From positions 1,488,001-1,552,000 of the forward strand of contig BRON01000002.1 of assembly GCA_024345305.1 (NCBI GenBank): a stretch of 64,000 bases of DNA, read 5' to 3'. Numbering within the stretch: position 1 is the stretch's first letter; each line of letters begins with the position of its first letter. Positions 10,172 to 21,838 of this stretch are shown piece after piece. The stretch comes from Mrakia gelida. Lineage: Eukaryota; Basidiomycota; Tremellomycetes; Cystofilobasidiales; Mrakiaceae. Below the pieces are notes generated by a model. It had not been told where the DNA came from. It saw only the letters and a list, made by a program, of their open reading frames with translations, and did no database searches. The position numbers and the translations under genes were made by a program.

Positions 10172-11276
10172 ATGCCATCTGTCAAGCTCACTCTACACTC
10201 CGGAGACTTGGCTCATTACATCTCGCTGCTGGACAAGCACATCAAGCTCAAAAGCTGGTACGAGGAGAGCGCTTCGTCCTACGGTCTTCCCTCAACTTTG
10301 GCTGAGCTCGACGACGCAGGACTCGAGACGCTCGAGGCCATCTACCCTGTGAGCTTGAGTTGACTTCGTACCTTTGAACTCAATCTAGGCCTCCTCCGCG
10401 AGCTCAGCTCTCTCGAAGAGCCAGAAAAGCTAGGCAGACAGCTCCAGCTGACTCGCTGTCCGTTCCCTTTCTCTTCTTCTCTCCCTCCTCAGACCTCCGA
10501 GACGACTCCTTCACCACTTCCGATAACACCACCTCCGTCTCTCGCACTCCCGCCACTCCTAATCACCCTATCATCCTCTCCAGGGCTCAAGAAGACCGTT
10601 CATAACTTCCTCGCTCTCTCCTCAACTCCTCCGAAGTTCAAGTCCAAACGATCCCCCTTCCCGGACCTTTCCTACCTCAGTCCGATGGGAAGCAAGGTCT
10701 TCCGAATCGAGGAGGACTTTGTAGCTCAAGTGGGAGATGTTACTAGGGGAGACGGGAGCGGTGGAGAGTCTATCTGTGAGTTGGAAGCGACGAACGTGAA
10801 CGCGAGCTTCGATGCGTCGCGACATGCAGATGGTCGCTGATTCCTAGCTTCCTTCTTCCCAGATGGAGGAACTTTCAACGACGAGAAGGAAGGGTTCAAA
10901 GTTCCTTTCGAGCTCGGAACCGTTGCGATGGCCAGTGGAAGCAGCAAGAACAGCAACACGTCCCAAGTCAGTCTTCGACCTCGCTCCCTCTCTTCCTCTC
11001 CCTCGCCCTTCTTCCTCTTCTTCCTCTTCCCCTCTTTCGAGTCGTCATATCGTGCTCCTGACTAACCTAAGTCTCTTTTCAATCCAGTTCTTCATCACCC
11101 TCACCACAACACCAAGCCAGCTTCAAAAACTCACAGGGAAACACGTCGCGTTTGGTTCGATCGACGCGTCCGTTCCTTCTCAACGGGAAACGCTTGAGCG
11201 ACTCTCGAAGCTGGCGAACGGGAAGGGAGGAACGAAGGAGCCTGTTTGGATTGGTAGCATAGATGTTCTTGAATGA
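10172..11276 (+). CDS. cyclophilin-type peptidyl-prolyl isomerase (divergent)
   Basis: Exons 10172-10348, 10493-10775, 10863-10966, 11088-11276 give 250 residues. After an N-terminal region of about 60 residues (MPSVKLTLHSGDLAHYISLL) comes a cyclophilin fold. Recognisable segments are KKTVHNFLAL, VFRIEEDFVAQVGDVTRGDG, SIYGGTFNDEKEGFKVPFE, TVAMAS, SQFFITL and LTGKHVAFGSI. Catalytic Arg, Phe and Gln of the R----F--Q motif are present, as are FF and the His of GKHVAFG. The drug-binding Trp of the usual WLDGKHVVFG is replaced by Leu, and the usual GPNTNGSQ loop reads SKNSNTSQ, so cyclosporin binding is doubtful. Proline-rich insertions lie at the exon 1/2 junction. Cyclophilins catalyse cis-trans proline isomerisation; the specific pathway is unknown here. 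Confidence 0.8.
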
Positions 11277-11445
11277 TCCATGAACGTCACTGTCCTTTAT
11301 CGAAGTGCGAAACCAAGAAGAACGAGCGAGCGAGCGAACAACTTGAACCAGATCTGCGTTCGAAAACGACAACTATTGAGACTACTACAACCGTATACCG
11401 AGATCGGCCTCCCTCCCTTCAAGCCCCTCACACTAGCCACCCATC

Positions 11446-13118
11446 CTAGATCGTCCCATTCCACCCAGGGAAAGCCTCGTACGCCTTGAACTCCTCCTTT
11501 GTCCACGCCGGGAAGTCCTTCTCGAACGGCACGAGCTGCTCCTTCAGCCTCTCTTCCTTGGACGAGGTGGTCACAGCGACGATCCCCTTCGAGCGAAGCC
11601 AACCGAGAATAGCTTGTCCGGGAGTGATGGTCTTGCCTGTGGCTTTGGAGAGTCGTTGGGCGACTTTCGCGACGACGGCGTCGGCGGGTCCTCCTGTGGA
11701 AGAGAGGGAGAAGGGGTACGGTCAGTTTCGAGAGCGTTGGAGAAAGAGAGAAGGAGTAGGAGAGGGAGTGAGGAAAGGGGAGAGATAAGGAGAAGACGAG
11801 GAGAGAAGGAGGAGGAACGGACCAGGAGCCTGAGTGATGGGAGTCAAAGCGCTGTAAGCTTCGATGATGATCCTCTCCTTCTTAGCCAGGTCGAGGAGAG
11901 GCTGGTGAGCCTGAGCGTTATAGGCGTGGTACCGAATTTGGTTTACGGCAGGCTTGATCCGAGCGATATCGAGAAGCTCTTGAAGCTGAGTCGCGTCGTA
12001 GCTGTTGAACGAAAGAAGCGAACGAACGGTGTCAGCTGCTCCTCGTCGAAGACAAGAAGCGAAGCGATGCTGAAGTGACGAACTTCGAGACACCAATCTG
12101 AGGGAGAAAACGAAAGCAAAGCAGAGTCAGGTCAGCCGAAGAGACGAGCAAAAGAGGAAGAGGAGGAGCGAGACGACGACGCACCGATCGAGTGAACCCT
12201 TGATCAACGAGAGCCTCCATCTTCCTCCAAACATCCACAGGATCGTTCACGAACACGGGCGCATGGATCAAGTACAGATCCACGTAGGACACTCCGAGCT
12301 TCGACCACCCAAACAACAAGGAGGGGCGTGAGTACAAAGCAAAGAGCAAACGGAAGGAAGAGCGCTGAATCGACGAGCTCGTAACCAGCCTTCCTTCGAT
12401 CGGGGTTTCGTGCCAAACCAGACACCCCAAGACAAGAGCGGATAGTGACTGTACGAGCCTACTGAATTTGCGCTCGAAGAGCTCACTCACCTTCTCCAAC
12501 GAGCTGGATATCTCCGCCTCGACGTCCTGTCCATGCAGAGCGTCGAACTTGGTGGTGATGTACAGACTCTCCCTCGCGACTCCCGAAGCTGCGATAGCGA
12601 GTCCAGCTGTATCCTCAGTCCGATAGATTGCTGCTGTATCGAGTGCGCGATAGGAGTTCTTGAAGGCGAGGAGAGCGTTCTCTGTGACGTTGGTTCCCTT
12701 CAAGACAGAGCCTACGCCGAAGAACGGGCTGGGGATGGAGTTGCCGTCGTTGAGAGCTGAGGAAAAGAGATCGGAAAGAAAAGAAAGGAAGGGTCAGAGG
12801 GGGGAAAGAAGGGAAAGAGAGGACCGGAGGGAGGGAAGGGACGCAAGAGCAAAGGAAGGAAGGAGGGCTGAGCTCGGCGCTCGAACTCCCTCGCTCGTTT
12901 GAGGACTCACTGTAGAGGACATGGCCAGGGAACTGAGTCGGCGGAGTTGCAGTAGTAGAGCTGAAGATCTTCTCCGTGAGAGTAGAGAGAAGAGGGAGGA
13001 GAGTTGGGATGTACATTGGGATGAACGTTGAGAGCAAAGAAGAGGAGCACGCTTTGAGCTCGAGAAAAGACGAGTCGGTCAGCGCCGGGAATGCTGAGTC
13101 GTGAAGAAGCATGGGCAT
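11446..13118 (-). CDS. aldo-keto reductase
   Basis: Minus-strand exons 13118-12911, 12756-12491, 12298-12185, 12097-12084, 12001-11823, 11693-11446 give 342 residues; one exon is just 14 nt. AKR landmarks are all present: FFGVGSV near the N-terminus, the catalytic tetrad Asp in RALDTAA, Tyr in AIYRTED, Lys in LYITTKF and His in YLIHAP. The signature GFTRSIGVSNYDATQL is assembled across the micro-exon. KPAVNQIRYHAYNAQ and AYSALTPI follow, and the C-terminal cofactor loop has TSSKEERLKEQL. It is an NAD(P)H-dependent carbonyl reductase of the xylose/glycerol dehydrogenase type; the substrate cannot be told. The 5' end is the weak point. The first ATG immediately follows a TTTTCCCTCTCAG acceptor-like run, and an alternative Met (MYIPTLLPLL) lies at 13018. 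The N-terminal extension is hydrophobic and could be a membrane anchor. Confidence 0.85.
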
Positions 13119-13253
13119 CTGAGAGGGAAAAAAAAAGAGAGGTAGATGTAGAGGAGAGAGAGAAAGTAAAAGACGTTAAAGAGCGAGGGGAGATGTAATT
13201 CAAGCGAGAGTAGGTAAGGTGTAAGGAGAGAGAGAAAGAAACGCGACTCTAAT

Positions 13254-16200
13254 CTAGTTCCCCAAGTTCGCCCTCGAGTTCGACCTCGGCGTAGAGCTCC
13301 TCGACGCTCCTCCTCCTCCTCCCGACGACGGAGGTCCGTTCGGAGGGTTCAGCGGTGACTTGGAGCTGGACGAGTTGAGTCGACTCCTGGCTGCTTGTTG
13401 GTGGTCGGGCGATCCGTTTCGAGGTTGGTTGTGGAACGAGGGAGCTGGAGAGTGGCCGGACTGGCTTCCTCCTCCGTAAGGGTTGGGAGGGAGGAATTGG
13501 TTGTTGTTGGGCGAAGGCATTCCTCCCATCCCACCCATTCCGTAGGGCATTCCTCCTCCGTACGCTCCCCAAGGAGGCATTCCCCAACCCATCCCCATCT
13601 GAGGTCCTCCCATCCCGGGTCCTCCCATTCCCATTCCGCCTCCCCCCATCATCGGAGAGGAAGCGCGACCGTTGTCGTCTCCTCCAACTTGAGATCCAGC
13701 TTGGGAGTAGGACATCATGGCCTCTGAAGAAAGATAAAGAGGAGAGGGGATCGAGACGAAAGTCAGCGCGAGCGAGAGACGACGACGCGAGAACGAGATG
13801 GATCGAGAACGAACGTTGGTAAGCAGCTTGAGCAGCCATCATAGCAGCCTGAGAAGACGAAGGAAGAAGTGAGAGGTCAGCTCGGGAGCTCAAACGAAGA
13901 GAAGCGAGAACGAGACGAAACGAGACGAAAACTCACCATCTGAGGATCCATCCCTCCTCCGTACCCTCCGTACGCCGACCCTCCTCCCATCTGAGGCATC
14001 CCCATTCCCATCCCCCAAGGAGGCATCATCCCCGGCTGCATTCCACCCTGCTGCTGTTGACCGTAAGGGTTGTAGCCGTAGGGACCAGGCGATCCTCCTT
14101 GTTGAGCCGACATCGCCTCGAGTTGCTCCCTCTGAAGCGCGTCGATCTTCCTCGCTCGTTCCTCCTGCGAAGATTGCGAAGGGAGAGAGGAGAGGTCAGT
14201 ACGTCGTTCCTCGAAGAAGGAGGAAATGCAGAAAGAGGGCGGATGGGGAAGGAAGGGAACTAACGGCTGCTCGACGATCTCGTTCTCGCTCGGTCATGGC
14301 TGCTCCAACTCCTCCTTCGCGAGCTCGATCTCGTTCGTGAGCGGTGATGGCTCCGAGAAGTCCAGTCTGAGGAGGTGGTGGTTTCGAAGGGACGTTGACT
14401 GCGACCAAAAAACGAAGACGTCGTCGCTTGAGTCAGCGAAGATAAAGGAAAACTAACGAACGACATCGATGCGTCTCGAAACCAACTCACCAAGCGATCC
14501 ACCCGTCTCCCTCGCCAGCTCCTCTTGCCTCTTCGCCGACCGATCGTTCCTATCCTCCAACCCAGCCTGCAAGAGTCCGTTGGGGTTGAAAGCCTTGGTA
14601 AGACCCTCCTTCGCCTCGACCTCGACGAACGCAGAGTTGGTTTCCTCTGCTCGACCTCCGTGAGGGTTGGTGTTCTCGAGATGGTTGGTCCAAACGGAGC
14701 TTCTAGACTTGGAAGGTCCTCCTCCGTTGATGGCTCCTGGTCGAGGAACGGGTTGGTGGAGTTGGTGATCCGATTCGTAGCCGCTGTAGGACGAGGCTCG
14801 TGGACCGTTTCCTCCGTTTCCGTTACCTCCTCCGTAGTTCTGATCGTACCCGGAAGGAGATCTCGACGAGGATCCTCCGTTCGCGAAGGCTGGTCGAGGG
14901 GGTTGGAGATCCTGCTGTCGACCTCGGTCGTATTGAGACTGGTGCTGATCGTAGTTCGATTCCGGTCGTCGCGAGTCTCCCGAGTCTGTGAAGTTCCGCG
15001 ACGACTGCTGCTGCTGACCAGGGTTAGGGAGAGGTCGACCGAGTCCGACTCCTCCTCGCGCCGAGAGATCCGACTGAGAATGAGACGAAGCCTGAGGTTG
15101 CTGAGGGTAGGACGAGGTAGGTCTCCTGGGTCCAGAATCAACGGATCCCTCGTCGTCGTCGTCTTCGTCCTCCTCGCTGCTCTGAGCCCAGTTGTTCCCC
15201 TTCTTCGCCGACTTGTTTCGACCAGCGACGGCTTTCCCCTTCCCAGGTTTGGTAAGAGCATCGTCTCGCTGCTTCTCCGACGCCTCAGCCTTGGCTCTCC
15301 TCTCGGCGGCGCTCTTCCCTGGTCCGAACGACGAAGGGAAGGCTTGCTGCTCCTGCTGGGCGATTCGAACGGGTTCCGGCGGAGGGCTGAAGGAGGTTTG
15401 GATGGGAGGAAGGTCCTCTCGCGAGGCTTGAGAGACTGCTCGAGGTTGAGGAGGGAGAGCTCGAGCTTTGACGGGGGAGGAAGCGGATGGGGAGGTAGCG
15501 TCGAGGAAGGAGAGGGCGGCGAGAGCGTCGGCGTTGTGGTCTGAGTGATCCTCCGATTCGTCTCGCCGAGACTGCTTCTGCTGCTGCTGGACGACTGGAG
15601 GGGCTGGTGATAGATCTCGAGGAAGTGGGACGGCTTCCTCTTCGTCCGAGACGACGGGCATCGTTCCAGCGGCTTCCGAGACGACGCGACGACCTGGAGC
15701 AGCTCGAGCACCCGATGGACGACGACCGAGGTTGACCATCTCTCGCTTGCCGCTCGAGACCGAAGTAGCGGATGGGGGACTCGACGAGACCTCGAATCCT
15801 CCACTGGGAGTAGGAGGAGTTCGGACGGAGGACTGTTCAAGTCGAAAAGGGAAGACGAGCGAAGGTTCAGCAAAAGTCGGGAGGAGAAGTTCGAGACAGA
15901 ATATAAGTTCACTTACGACATCGACAGGAGCTGAGTGCCCAGAAGACGAGACTGGTCGACTCGATGACATCTCTGGAGAGAGAAGAGGGACCCTCTGGCT
16001 CGATTGAGACGGCACGGGAGAGTTTCGAGCGTCCACGCCTCGAGGATCCAGCGAGCGATGTCCAACCGATCCTGATGGGATCGACTCTGTCCTCGGAGCT
16101 GACGAGCTTGCGCAGAGGTTCTGCTGCTGCTGGGGTCGAGTATCCTCGAAGGCGTTGAACGCTCCTGGTCTCGCGACCGTCGCGACTCCATAGATCTCGT

Positions 16201-19200
16201 CGTCGCTTCCGGGAGCGAAGTCGTTCTTGACCGGCTCTGGAGGGGGAGCAGTGACGATGGAGCGAGGAGCGGCTGCTTGAGGGGGGGAGGAAGGTGCTGG
16301 AGCTGCCTGAGCGAAGGAGGAGGGAGGGTGATAGGAGTCCGGCGACGTGACGAGGTTGGGAGATTCGTTCTCGTCGAGCTGGTAGTCCGTCCGAAGGGGT
16401 CTGACGTCCATCGTTCCTGGGAGAACCTGCATCGATGCTGACTTGTTCGATCCTGATCCTGATCCGTTCGCCTGCTGCTGAGCGTATCCGTTTCCGTTCG
16501 TGACTGGTCGGTCGACAGGCCTGTCGAGGAACGAGGAAGACGAGGATCCCTGACGTTGATGCTGATCCGGTCGCTGCTGAGCCTGAGCGAGCGACGAATT
16601 GGTGGTAGGAGACTTGGTGCGCGACGACTCAGGTACTGGAGACGCGGATTCTCGAAGATGAGATCGAGGAGGAGGGGAGGAGGGAAGGGCGGCAGCGGTT
16701 TCGACCTTGTTGGAGGTGGGAGGAGGTGCGGATTCGTCGTCTCCGAAAGAGAAAGGTGGGAGCTGGAATGTCGATGATTTGGGAGCGGGAGCGACCTGTG
16801 GTGCTGGTGCTGGAGCTGCCGCTACTCCTCCTCCTCCGCCCGACTCAATGCTTCCTCGACCTCCGTCGACGCTGTCCCTCGGGGTGTTGACTCGACTTCC
16901 GTTCTCGGGAGCTTCGGGCACTCCTTGAAGAGCAGGCTGTCGAAGCTGAGAAGGGTTGGCTCCTGGAGGACCTCCGCCGTACTGGAGAGGAGGTTGACCG
17001 TTCATCTTGCGAACGAGGGTGTCCCTGAACCGAGATCGAACGAACGAGGCTCGAGAGATGGAGATCTCGTCGGGGTTAGGGATGGGATTGGTGATGAAGA
17101 GGTCGTCTTGGTTGTCGCCGTGCTGATGAAGAAGAAAAAGGCGAGGTGGTTAGCTCTTCGTTAAAATTGGTTGAGTGCGAGACGAGGGAAGGAGGACGAA
17201 CAGGATGAGCGAAGAGGAGCGACTTGGGATCCCTCGCGTCCCACGAGTAGTTTCCAGGTCGACCGTAGAGGTTGAAGGCATCGTGGAAGGCTGGGTAGAA
17301 GGACAAAGGATCTCGTTGGCTTCTCGGCGAAGAACAAGGGGAGAGAGGGAGACGCGAGCTCACCAGCCAACCATCGAAGCATATCCGACCTCTTCCCCGA
17401 CGTGAACGTCTCTCCCTCCTTCTCCATCGGGATCATCAAGATCCAACCCTCGTCCCTCCTAGCAGCCGTTCCCATCGCTTCTCCGGTAAGGTGTCCCTCG
17501 ACCTTGAACATCGCCGAGTGGTCGATCTCCGTCTCGACCTCAGGGAAGACGGCGAAGGCTTGACTGACGTCCGTAACGGTGAGGAAGGGAACGAGTCCCG
17601 ACGAGGCTGGTGACTTCGAGATGGTCGACTTGGGAGGGGAGGTGTAGAACTGAGCTGAAACGATGGGTCGACCTCCGGCTGCGACTCCTGCGAGAGACAT
17701 TTCTGACGGACGACGCGCTCCCATTCCTGTTGGCGACGACTCTCCCGGGACGGGCGGGTAAGGGGTGGTGACTGGTTCTGGGGAAGAGGAGCCTCCAAAG
17801 AGTCGAGAGATCCTGTTTTTGGACTTGGAGGCTCCGGATTTGGCGTCGTGGTGGGGTGGGTGGGAGGGGGTGTTGTTCGAGGAGGAGCCAGGGGGACCTT
17901 CGACGCTGAGGACGACCCAGAGGTGAGTCCAAGATCGAGATCCAAAGGTTCGGACGTCGAACCAGCCTGCGATCCGGTTGTTGCTTTGGGAGAGAGGAGG
18001 GAGAGGGACTCCAACGGATCGGATGCTGAGCGAGCGAGGGAGGAGGTGGGACGACGAGAGGTCAGGCTCCAGCTGAAACGAATGGACGAAGCTGAAGAGA
18101 TCCTTCGACTCACAGATGTCCAGTGTAGATCTCCATCAGACGACTCGACTCATATCCAGCCAGTCTAATTGCAGTGACCCATCTGTTCCGAACGAGAACC
18201 AAGCAAGGTCAGATCCTCGAGACACGCAGATCGCTCGAAGCTCAACTCGACTCGAGCTCAACACGAAACGAAAGATCGAGACTCACTCCATCATGACCTC
18301 CTTGTTCGGACACGAGAACAGGACCGAGTTGAGTCCAGCGGTGTTAATCGAGAAGACGAAAGGGTGAGGACCCGAGGAAGGATCGTGTCGAGTAGGAGGA
18401 AGGGGTTGAATGAGATCGACGAAGGAGTCGGTCGTGTTGATTCGGTTGGGATGCTTGTCCTGTCCTCGAGCGTTGGCCTCAGCGACTTCCTTCATGTTCC
18501 ACACATCTGTTTCGAGCGAGAAGAAGACGAAGGGTGAGCCTCTCCAGCAACACTCGCATCGCATCGCTTCGTCCCCTACAGGGTCCGAGGGTTCAAGAGA
18601 AAGGGGAGGAGGAAGAGGAGGGAGGAGCCAGCTGACAACTCACGAAGAATGATTCCTCTCAACTCGACCCAGACTTCCTGCCAGTCGTTCCCAGGCGTTC
18701 CAGGAGGTCCAGCTCTGTGTGAAAGAAGCGAAAAAGACAAAGGAAAGAGCAAGAAACGTCATCAGCTCGAGATTCCGTTGGAGGGGAAGGAGGCGGGGGA
18801 GCGAAAGGGAAGGTGAGCTCACCTCGGATGCTTTCCATCCGCTCCTGCTGCGACCATGCTCTTGAGGGTGGGAGGAGAGGTAGCGTAGACCTTGTTGGGT
18901 TGAGCCATGATGAGATCGAGAGCGAACTGGAGTTCTCCGAGCGACTTTGGGGGAGTGGGACCGGAGGCGGGATGCTGTTCGAGCGAGTTGCGACGAGCGA
19001 GATCTTGGGAGAATTGCTGCTGCTGCTGCTGCTGTTGGAGTTGACGATCCTGCTCTTTGATGGGAGGTGGAGGAGGAGTGGATCCTGCTGTGGAAGGGTT
19101 GGAAGTCGAGGAAGGGAAGGGTTGGGGTTGCTGAAGGTGCTGCTGCTGCTGCTGCTGCTGAGGGGGTCTCCCTCCTTGAGCTCGAAGTTGAGCTTCGTGT

Positions 19201-19574
19201 TGCTGCTGCTGACGCTGGTAGGCTTCCCACTGCTCCCTCGACATCTGCTGTCCTGCTTGAGGTGGAGGGGTTGGTGCTGAGGTGAAGGATGAAGCGTATT
19301 CTTCTCCGTTCGTAGACAATCTCGAGGTCGTCCTCCCCAGCACCCCTAACATTCCCTTCCCTTCACCATGACCGTGCCCGTGAGCGGAAGAAGAAGAGTG
19401 CTTGTCCTTGTTCCCTCCTCCCAGTCCGAAGAAGGATCTCCTCTTGTCCTTGGTTGGGGGAGTTTGAGGAGGAGTAGCGATGATGGAAGGATTCTGATGG
19501 GAGGAGGTGCGGGAGAAGGTCGGCCCTCCTTCTTGTTGAGAGCTCGTCGAGGTAGTACGATCCCGTCGAAACAT
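13254..19574 (-). CDS. SKG3/CAF120-like PH-domain protein
   Basis: Twelve minus-strand exons: 19574-18823, 18714-18644, 18506-18287, 18182-18114, 18025-17364, 17290-17202, 17122-15917, 15832-14491, 14398-14265, 14164-13937, 13848-13815, 13723-13254; 1,758 residues, all phases close. Residues 1-240 are Ser/Gln-rich with polyglutamine. A PH domain follows (about 250-375): DWQEVWVELRGIILHVWNMK, SFVDLIQPLPP, FVFSINTAGLNSVLFSCP and WVTAIRLAGYESSRLMEIYT. A second PH-like unit starts at IAGWFDVRTFGSRSWTHLWV, with a loop rich in Ser/Pro. FHDAFNLYGRPGNYSWDARD then matches the family motif. The remaining 1,130 residues are disordered, with Gly/Met/Pro repeats at the end. Yeast Caf120 belongs to the CCR4-NOT complex and Skg3 sits at the bud. 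The 84-nt intron at 15833-15916 is in frame, so retention would add 28 residues. A likely 5' UTR intron spans 19579-19648. Confidence 0.85.
19013..19037 (-). repeat. polyglutamine-coding CAG repeat
   Basis: Run of CAG codons on the minus strand giving about eight glutamines in exon 1 of the SKG3/CAF120-like gene. A second similar run lies at 19137-19157. Confidence 0.8.
19137..19157 (-). repeat. second polyglutamine-coding CAG repeat
   Basis: Seven CAG codons in a row on the minus strand, in exon 1 of the same gene. Likely length-variable between strains. Confidence 0.8.
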
Positions 19575-20082
19575 GGCCCTGAGAGAGTAGGAGAGAAATG
19601 TGGATGAGCGAGGAGCCTGTCGAGGAGGAGACGGGTGTGGGAACGTACGAGAAAAAGGGAAGGGGAAGGAAAGAAGGTGGTGGTTTGGGAGCGGAAGGTC
19701 AAGTTGGAGAGCTGTGCGAAGGGAGGAGGAGGCCCATGCCGTTGGGAAGGCGAGTGACGAACGGAAAGAGAATCTTCTCGAGTCCATTGTAGATCCATTA
19801 AATGAGAGAGGGAGTGGTGCAGTGCTTCGATCCAAAAACAGCCATAATTTTCACAGCAAAACGGATCAGACTCGCGAGAACGAGCGCGACAACCGCGACT
19901 TCGAGCTTCCTCATGCGAGTTTCGCAGGTGTCGGGCGAGTTCTCCTCTCAGGTCTTCTAGCTTCTTCGACGGAGGTGCTTTTAGCAGCATAGTAATCAGA
20001 GATCCAACCCAAACAGCAGTCGCGCAAAACCATCGTCTCTCGCCTCAATCCACTCGCGACGCGCCCTTCTTCGGCTCCCGTC
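19575..20082. other. region between hemerythrin-like gene 3' end and SKG3-like gene
   Basis: Holds the 5' flank of the SKG3-like gene. On the minus strand a GTACGTTCC donor (first base 19648) and a CTACTCTCTCAG acceptor ending at 19579 define a probable 70-nt 5' UTR intron, ending four bases before the ATG. Otherwise no gene is supported. Confidence 0.5.
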
Positions 20083-21487
20083 TCACCAAAGATCGATATC
20101 CCTCGGGAACTTCCCATACTTCCAGCACCCTTTGTACTCTCTCCTAAACTTCAGAGGGACGAGAACCCTCCTGAGGAACCAAGGGAAGGCAGGGAACCCC
20201 TTTTTTTGCGTGAACAAAAAAGGGAAAGCGACGCGTCGTCTTTCGTCAGCGATCAGTTGAAAGCTCTCCCTCCTTCTTTTCGAGATCGATTCAACTCACA
20301 GTTCCAGGCTGAAAGTTGACCAGCTCTCCTGAATACGATCCAAACCGCGCAAACCCAAGTGAGCGAACGACCGAAACGAACCAGTGGTCGAACTAAACGC
20401 GAAGCAGCTCGACTCGACTCACCAGGCAGCGTCTCCCCCGGCGGATAACTCTTGATCCTCTCCGTCGTCATCCTATCAATCTCCAGCAAATCTTCTCTCG
20501 TCAAGTAGGGCAGGAGCTTCTCGACCGTGAGCGTCTCGAGTTCGTGTCGGAGGTGAGGGACGAGGACGATCAGGAGCGCGTCGAGGAGTCCTTGAAGGTG
20601 GGTGGGGGAAAAGAGCTCGACGGGCGTAGAGGAAGGGGTCGAGGTAGGCGAGAAGGGTGTCGAGTTGGGCGTGCATCTGCGAGGGACGAGAAGCGACGAG
20701 GCTGGGTGAGCGTCGTAGGTCAAAACCGACAGGGTTCGGGATCGCATACGTACCACCTCGTGCTCAGCGATGTTCTCGTCGAGCTGCTTGACTCCTCGTA
20801 GTTGCATGTAGGGGAAAAGCATCTTCTCTTCGAGGGAGTGCTGGAAAGGAACGCAAGGGGAGGCAAAGAGTCAGCGAGACGTGTCGTTCGACGCGTCGAA
20901 ATTTCACACTCACATGACGGTCGAGCTCTCCGAGAGAGAAGCGGGCGTACTGAATGAAGTTCTTCTCGTCTGCACTCTAAGAAGGGGTAGGAGGGTCAGC
21001 ACGAATCCGGCTGAGGGGTTGGAAGGCGAAACGATAACGAGCTGACCTCCTTGACACTTCGACGCTCCCTGATTTCGAACGCGACGGAATTGAGTCAGCT
21101 TCTGGCCGAGACGCAGAAGAGGAAGCCAGCTCACCTCCCAAGCCGACTCGAGGTAGTTCAACAGCCACCAGTGAACGTGAGCCATCTCGGGCCTCAACAT
21201 TTCGTGAGCTGGTCGAAACGAAAGAGGGACGAGGGTCAGTCGATGTCAGCTCGTTCGTTGCTTCCCTCCTCTCGATCCTGCTACCACCATTCCCTCCTTC
21301 CCAAACTTCTTTGTGCTGTAGCCTTCGAGGTCAAAAAGACGCCTCTGAGAAGCCATCACCGGCGAGGGAAGCGAACAGAATACTCACTCCCAGCCGGGGG
21401 CATTTTTCTCTCAGTCGCGATCTCCCTGATCTCCTTGAACGCTTGAGCGAGATCTGGGTTCGTTTGAAGGCAGCAGGCAGTAGACAT
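20083..21487 (-). CDS. hemerythrin-like (HHE) domain protein with a frame break
   Basis: Minus-strand exons 21487-21388, 21208-21135, 20976-20914, 20840-20754, 20676-20423, 20328-20300, 20199-20083; about 240 residues. A 22-nt extra exon at about 21079-21058, with exon 3 then starting at 20969, is an alternative reading. Metal-ligand helices of the HHE fold are visible: EMLRPEMAHVHWWLLNYLES, LGELDRHHSLEEKMLFPYMQ, DENIAEHEVMHAQLDTLLAY and LIVLVPHLRHELETL. The C-terminal end, PAFPWFLRRVLVPLKFRREY followed by KGCWKYGKFPRD, matches the conserved tail of fungal hemerythrin-like proteins. Such proteins bind a di-iron or other metal pair, and their fungal role is largely unknown. In exon 6 the frame before about 20630 and after about 20610 differs by one base. 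Either a 31-nt intron (20621-20591) or a 1-nt indel is needed. Confidence 0.75.
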
Positions 21488-21838
21488 CGAGACTGTACGG
21501 TCGGTTTTCTTTTGGGAGGGATGTGGTTGGAGGAGAACGAGCGCGAAAGCGACGCGACGGAGAGTTCGGCGACGCAGGAAACACGAGGAAAAGCGTGGGC
21601 CAAAGTAGTGCGTATCTCAGCGGGAGAAGCGATGCGAAATGAGGGTCCGGGTAGATAGGCGGAAGCGACGCTGGGTGAGTCTCCTTCCCAGTCGCCTGCT
21701 GTAGAGGCGAAGAGAAGTCGCGTCGAAGGAAAGCACCGCTCTCCTTTCTCTTCCATCCGTCCGTTCGAAGAGAGAACCACATGAATCAAAGCTCGACAGC
21801 GACAAAGACGGGAAACGAGACAAAAACCAACGCCTTTT
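21488..21838. other. intergenic region 3' of the unknown gene, 5' of the hemerythrin-like gene
   Basis: No gene supported. It contains the putative promoter and 5' UTR of the hemerythrin-like gene (minus strand) and the 3' flank of the next gene. No TATA box seen. Confidence 0.5.

Noticed and set aside
14525..15544. A 339-residue open frame on the plus strand
   Set aside because: Antisense to the same exon; the open frame results from GC-rich codon bias. No motif or splice logic.
14260..15912. A 550-residue open frame on the minus strand
   Set aside because: It is an alternative frame of the SKG3/CAF120-like exons, with a composition of Arg/Ser runs typical of a shadow frame, and overlaps the better-supported reading.
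18092..18113. A nearer acceptor for SKG3-like intron 4 (CTCTTCAG)
   Set aside because: It gives a 22-nt intron, too short to splice. The acceptor at 18026-18027 keeps the frame, has a CTGAC branch site and joins YTGHL to IRSVGV.
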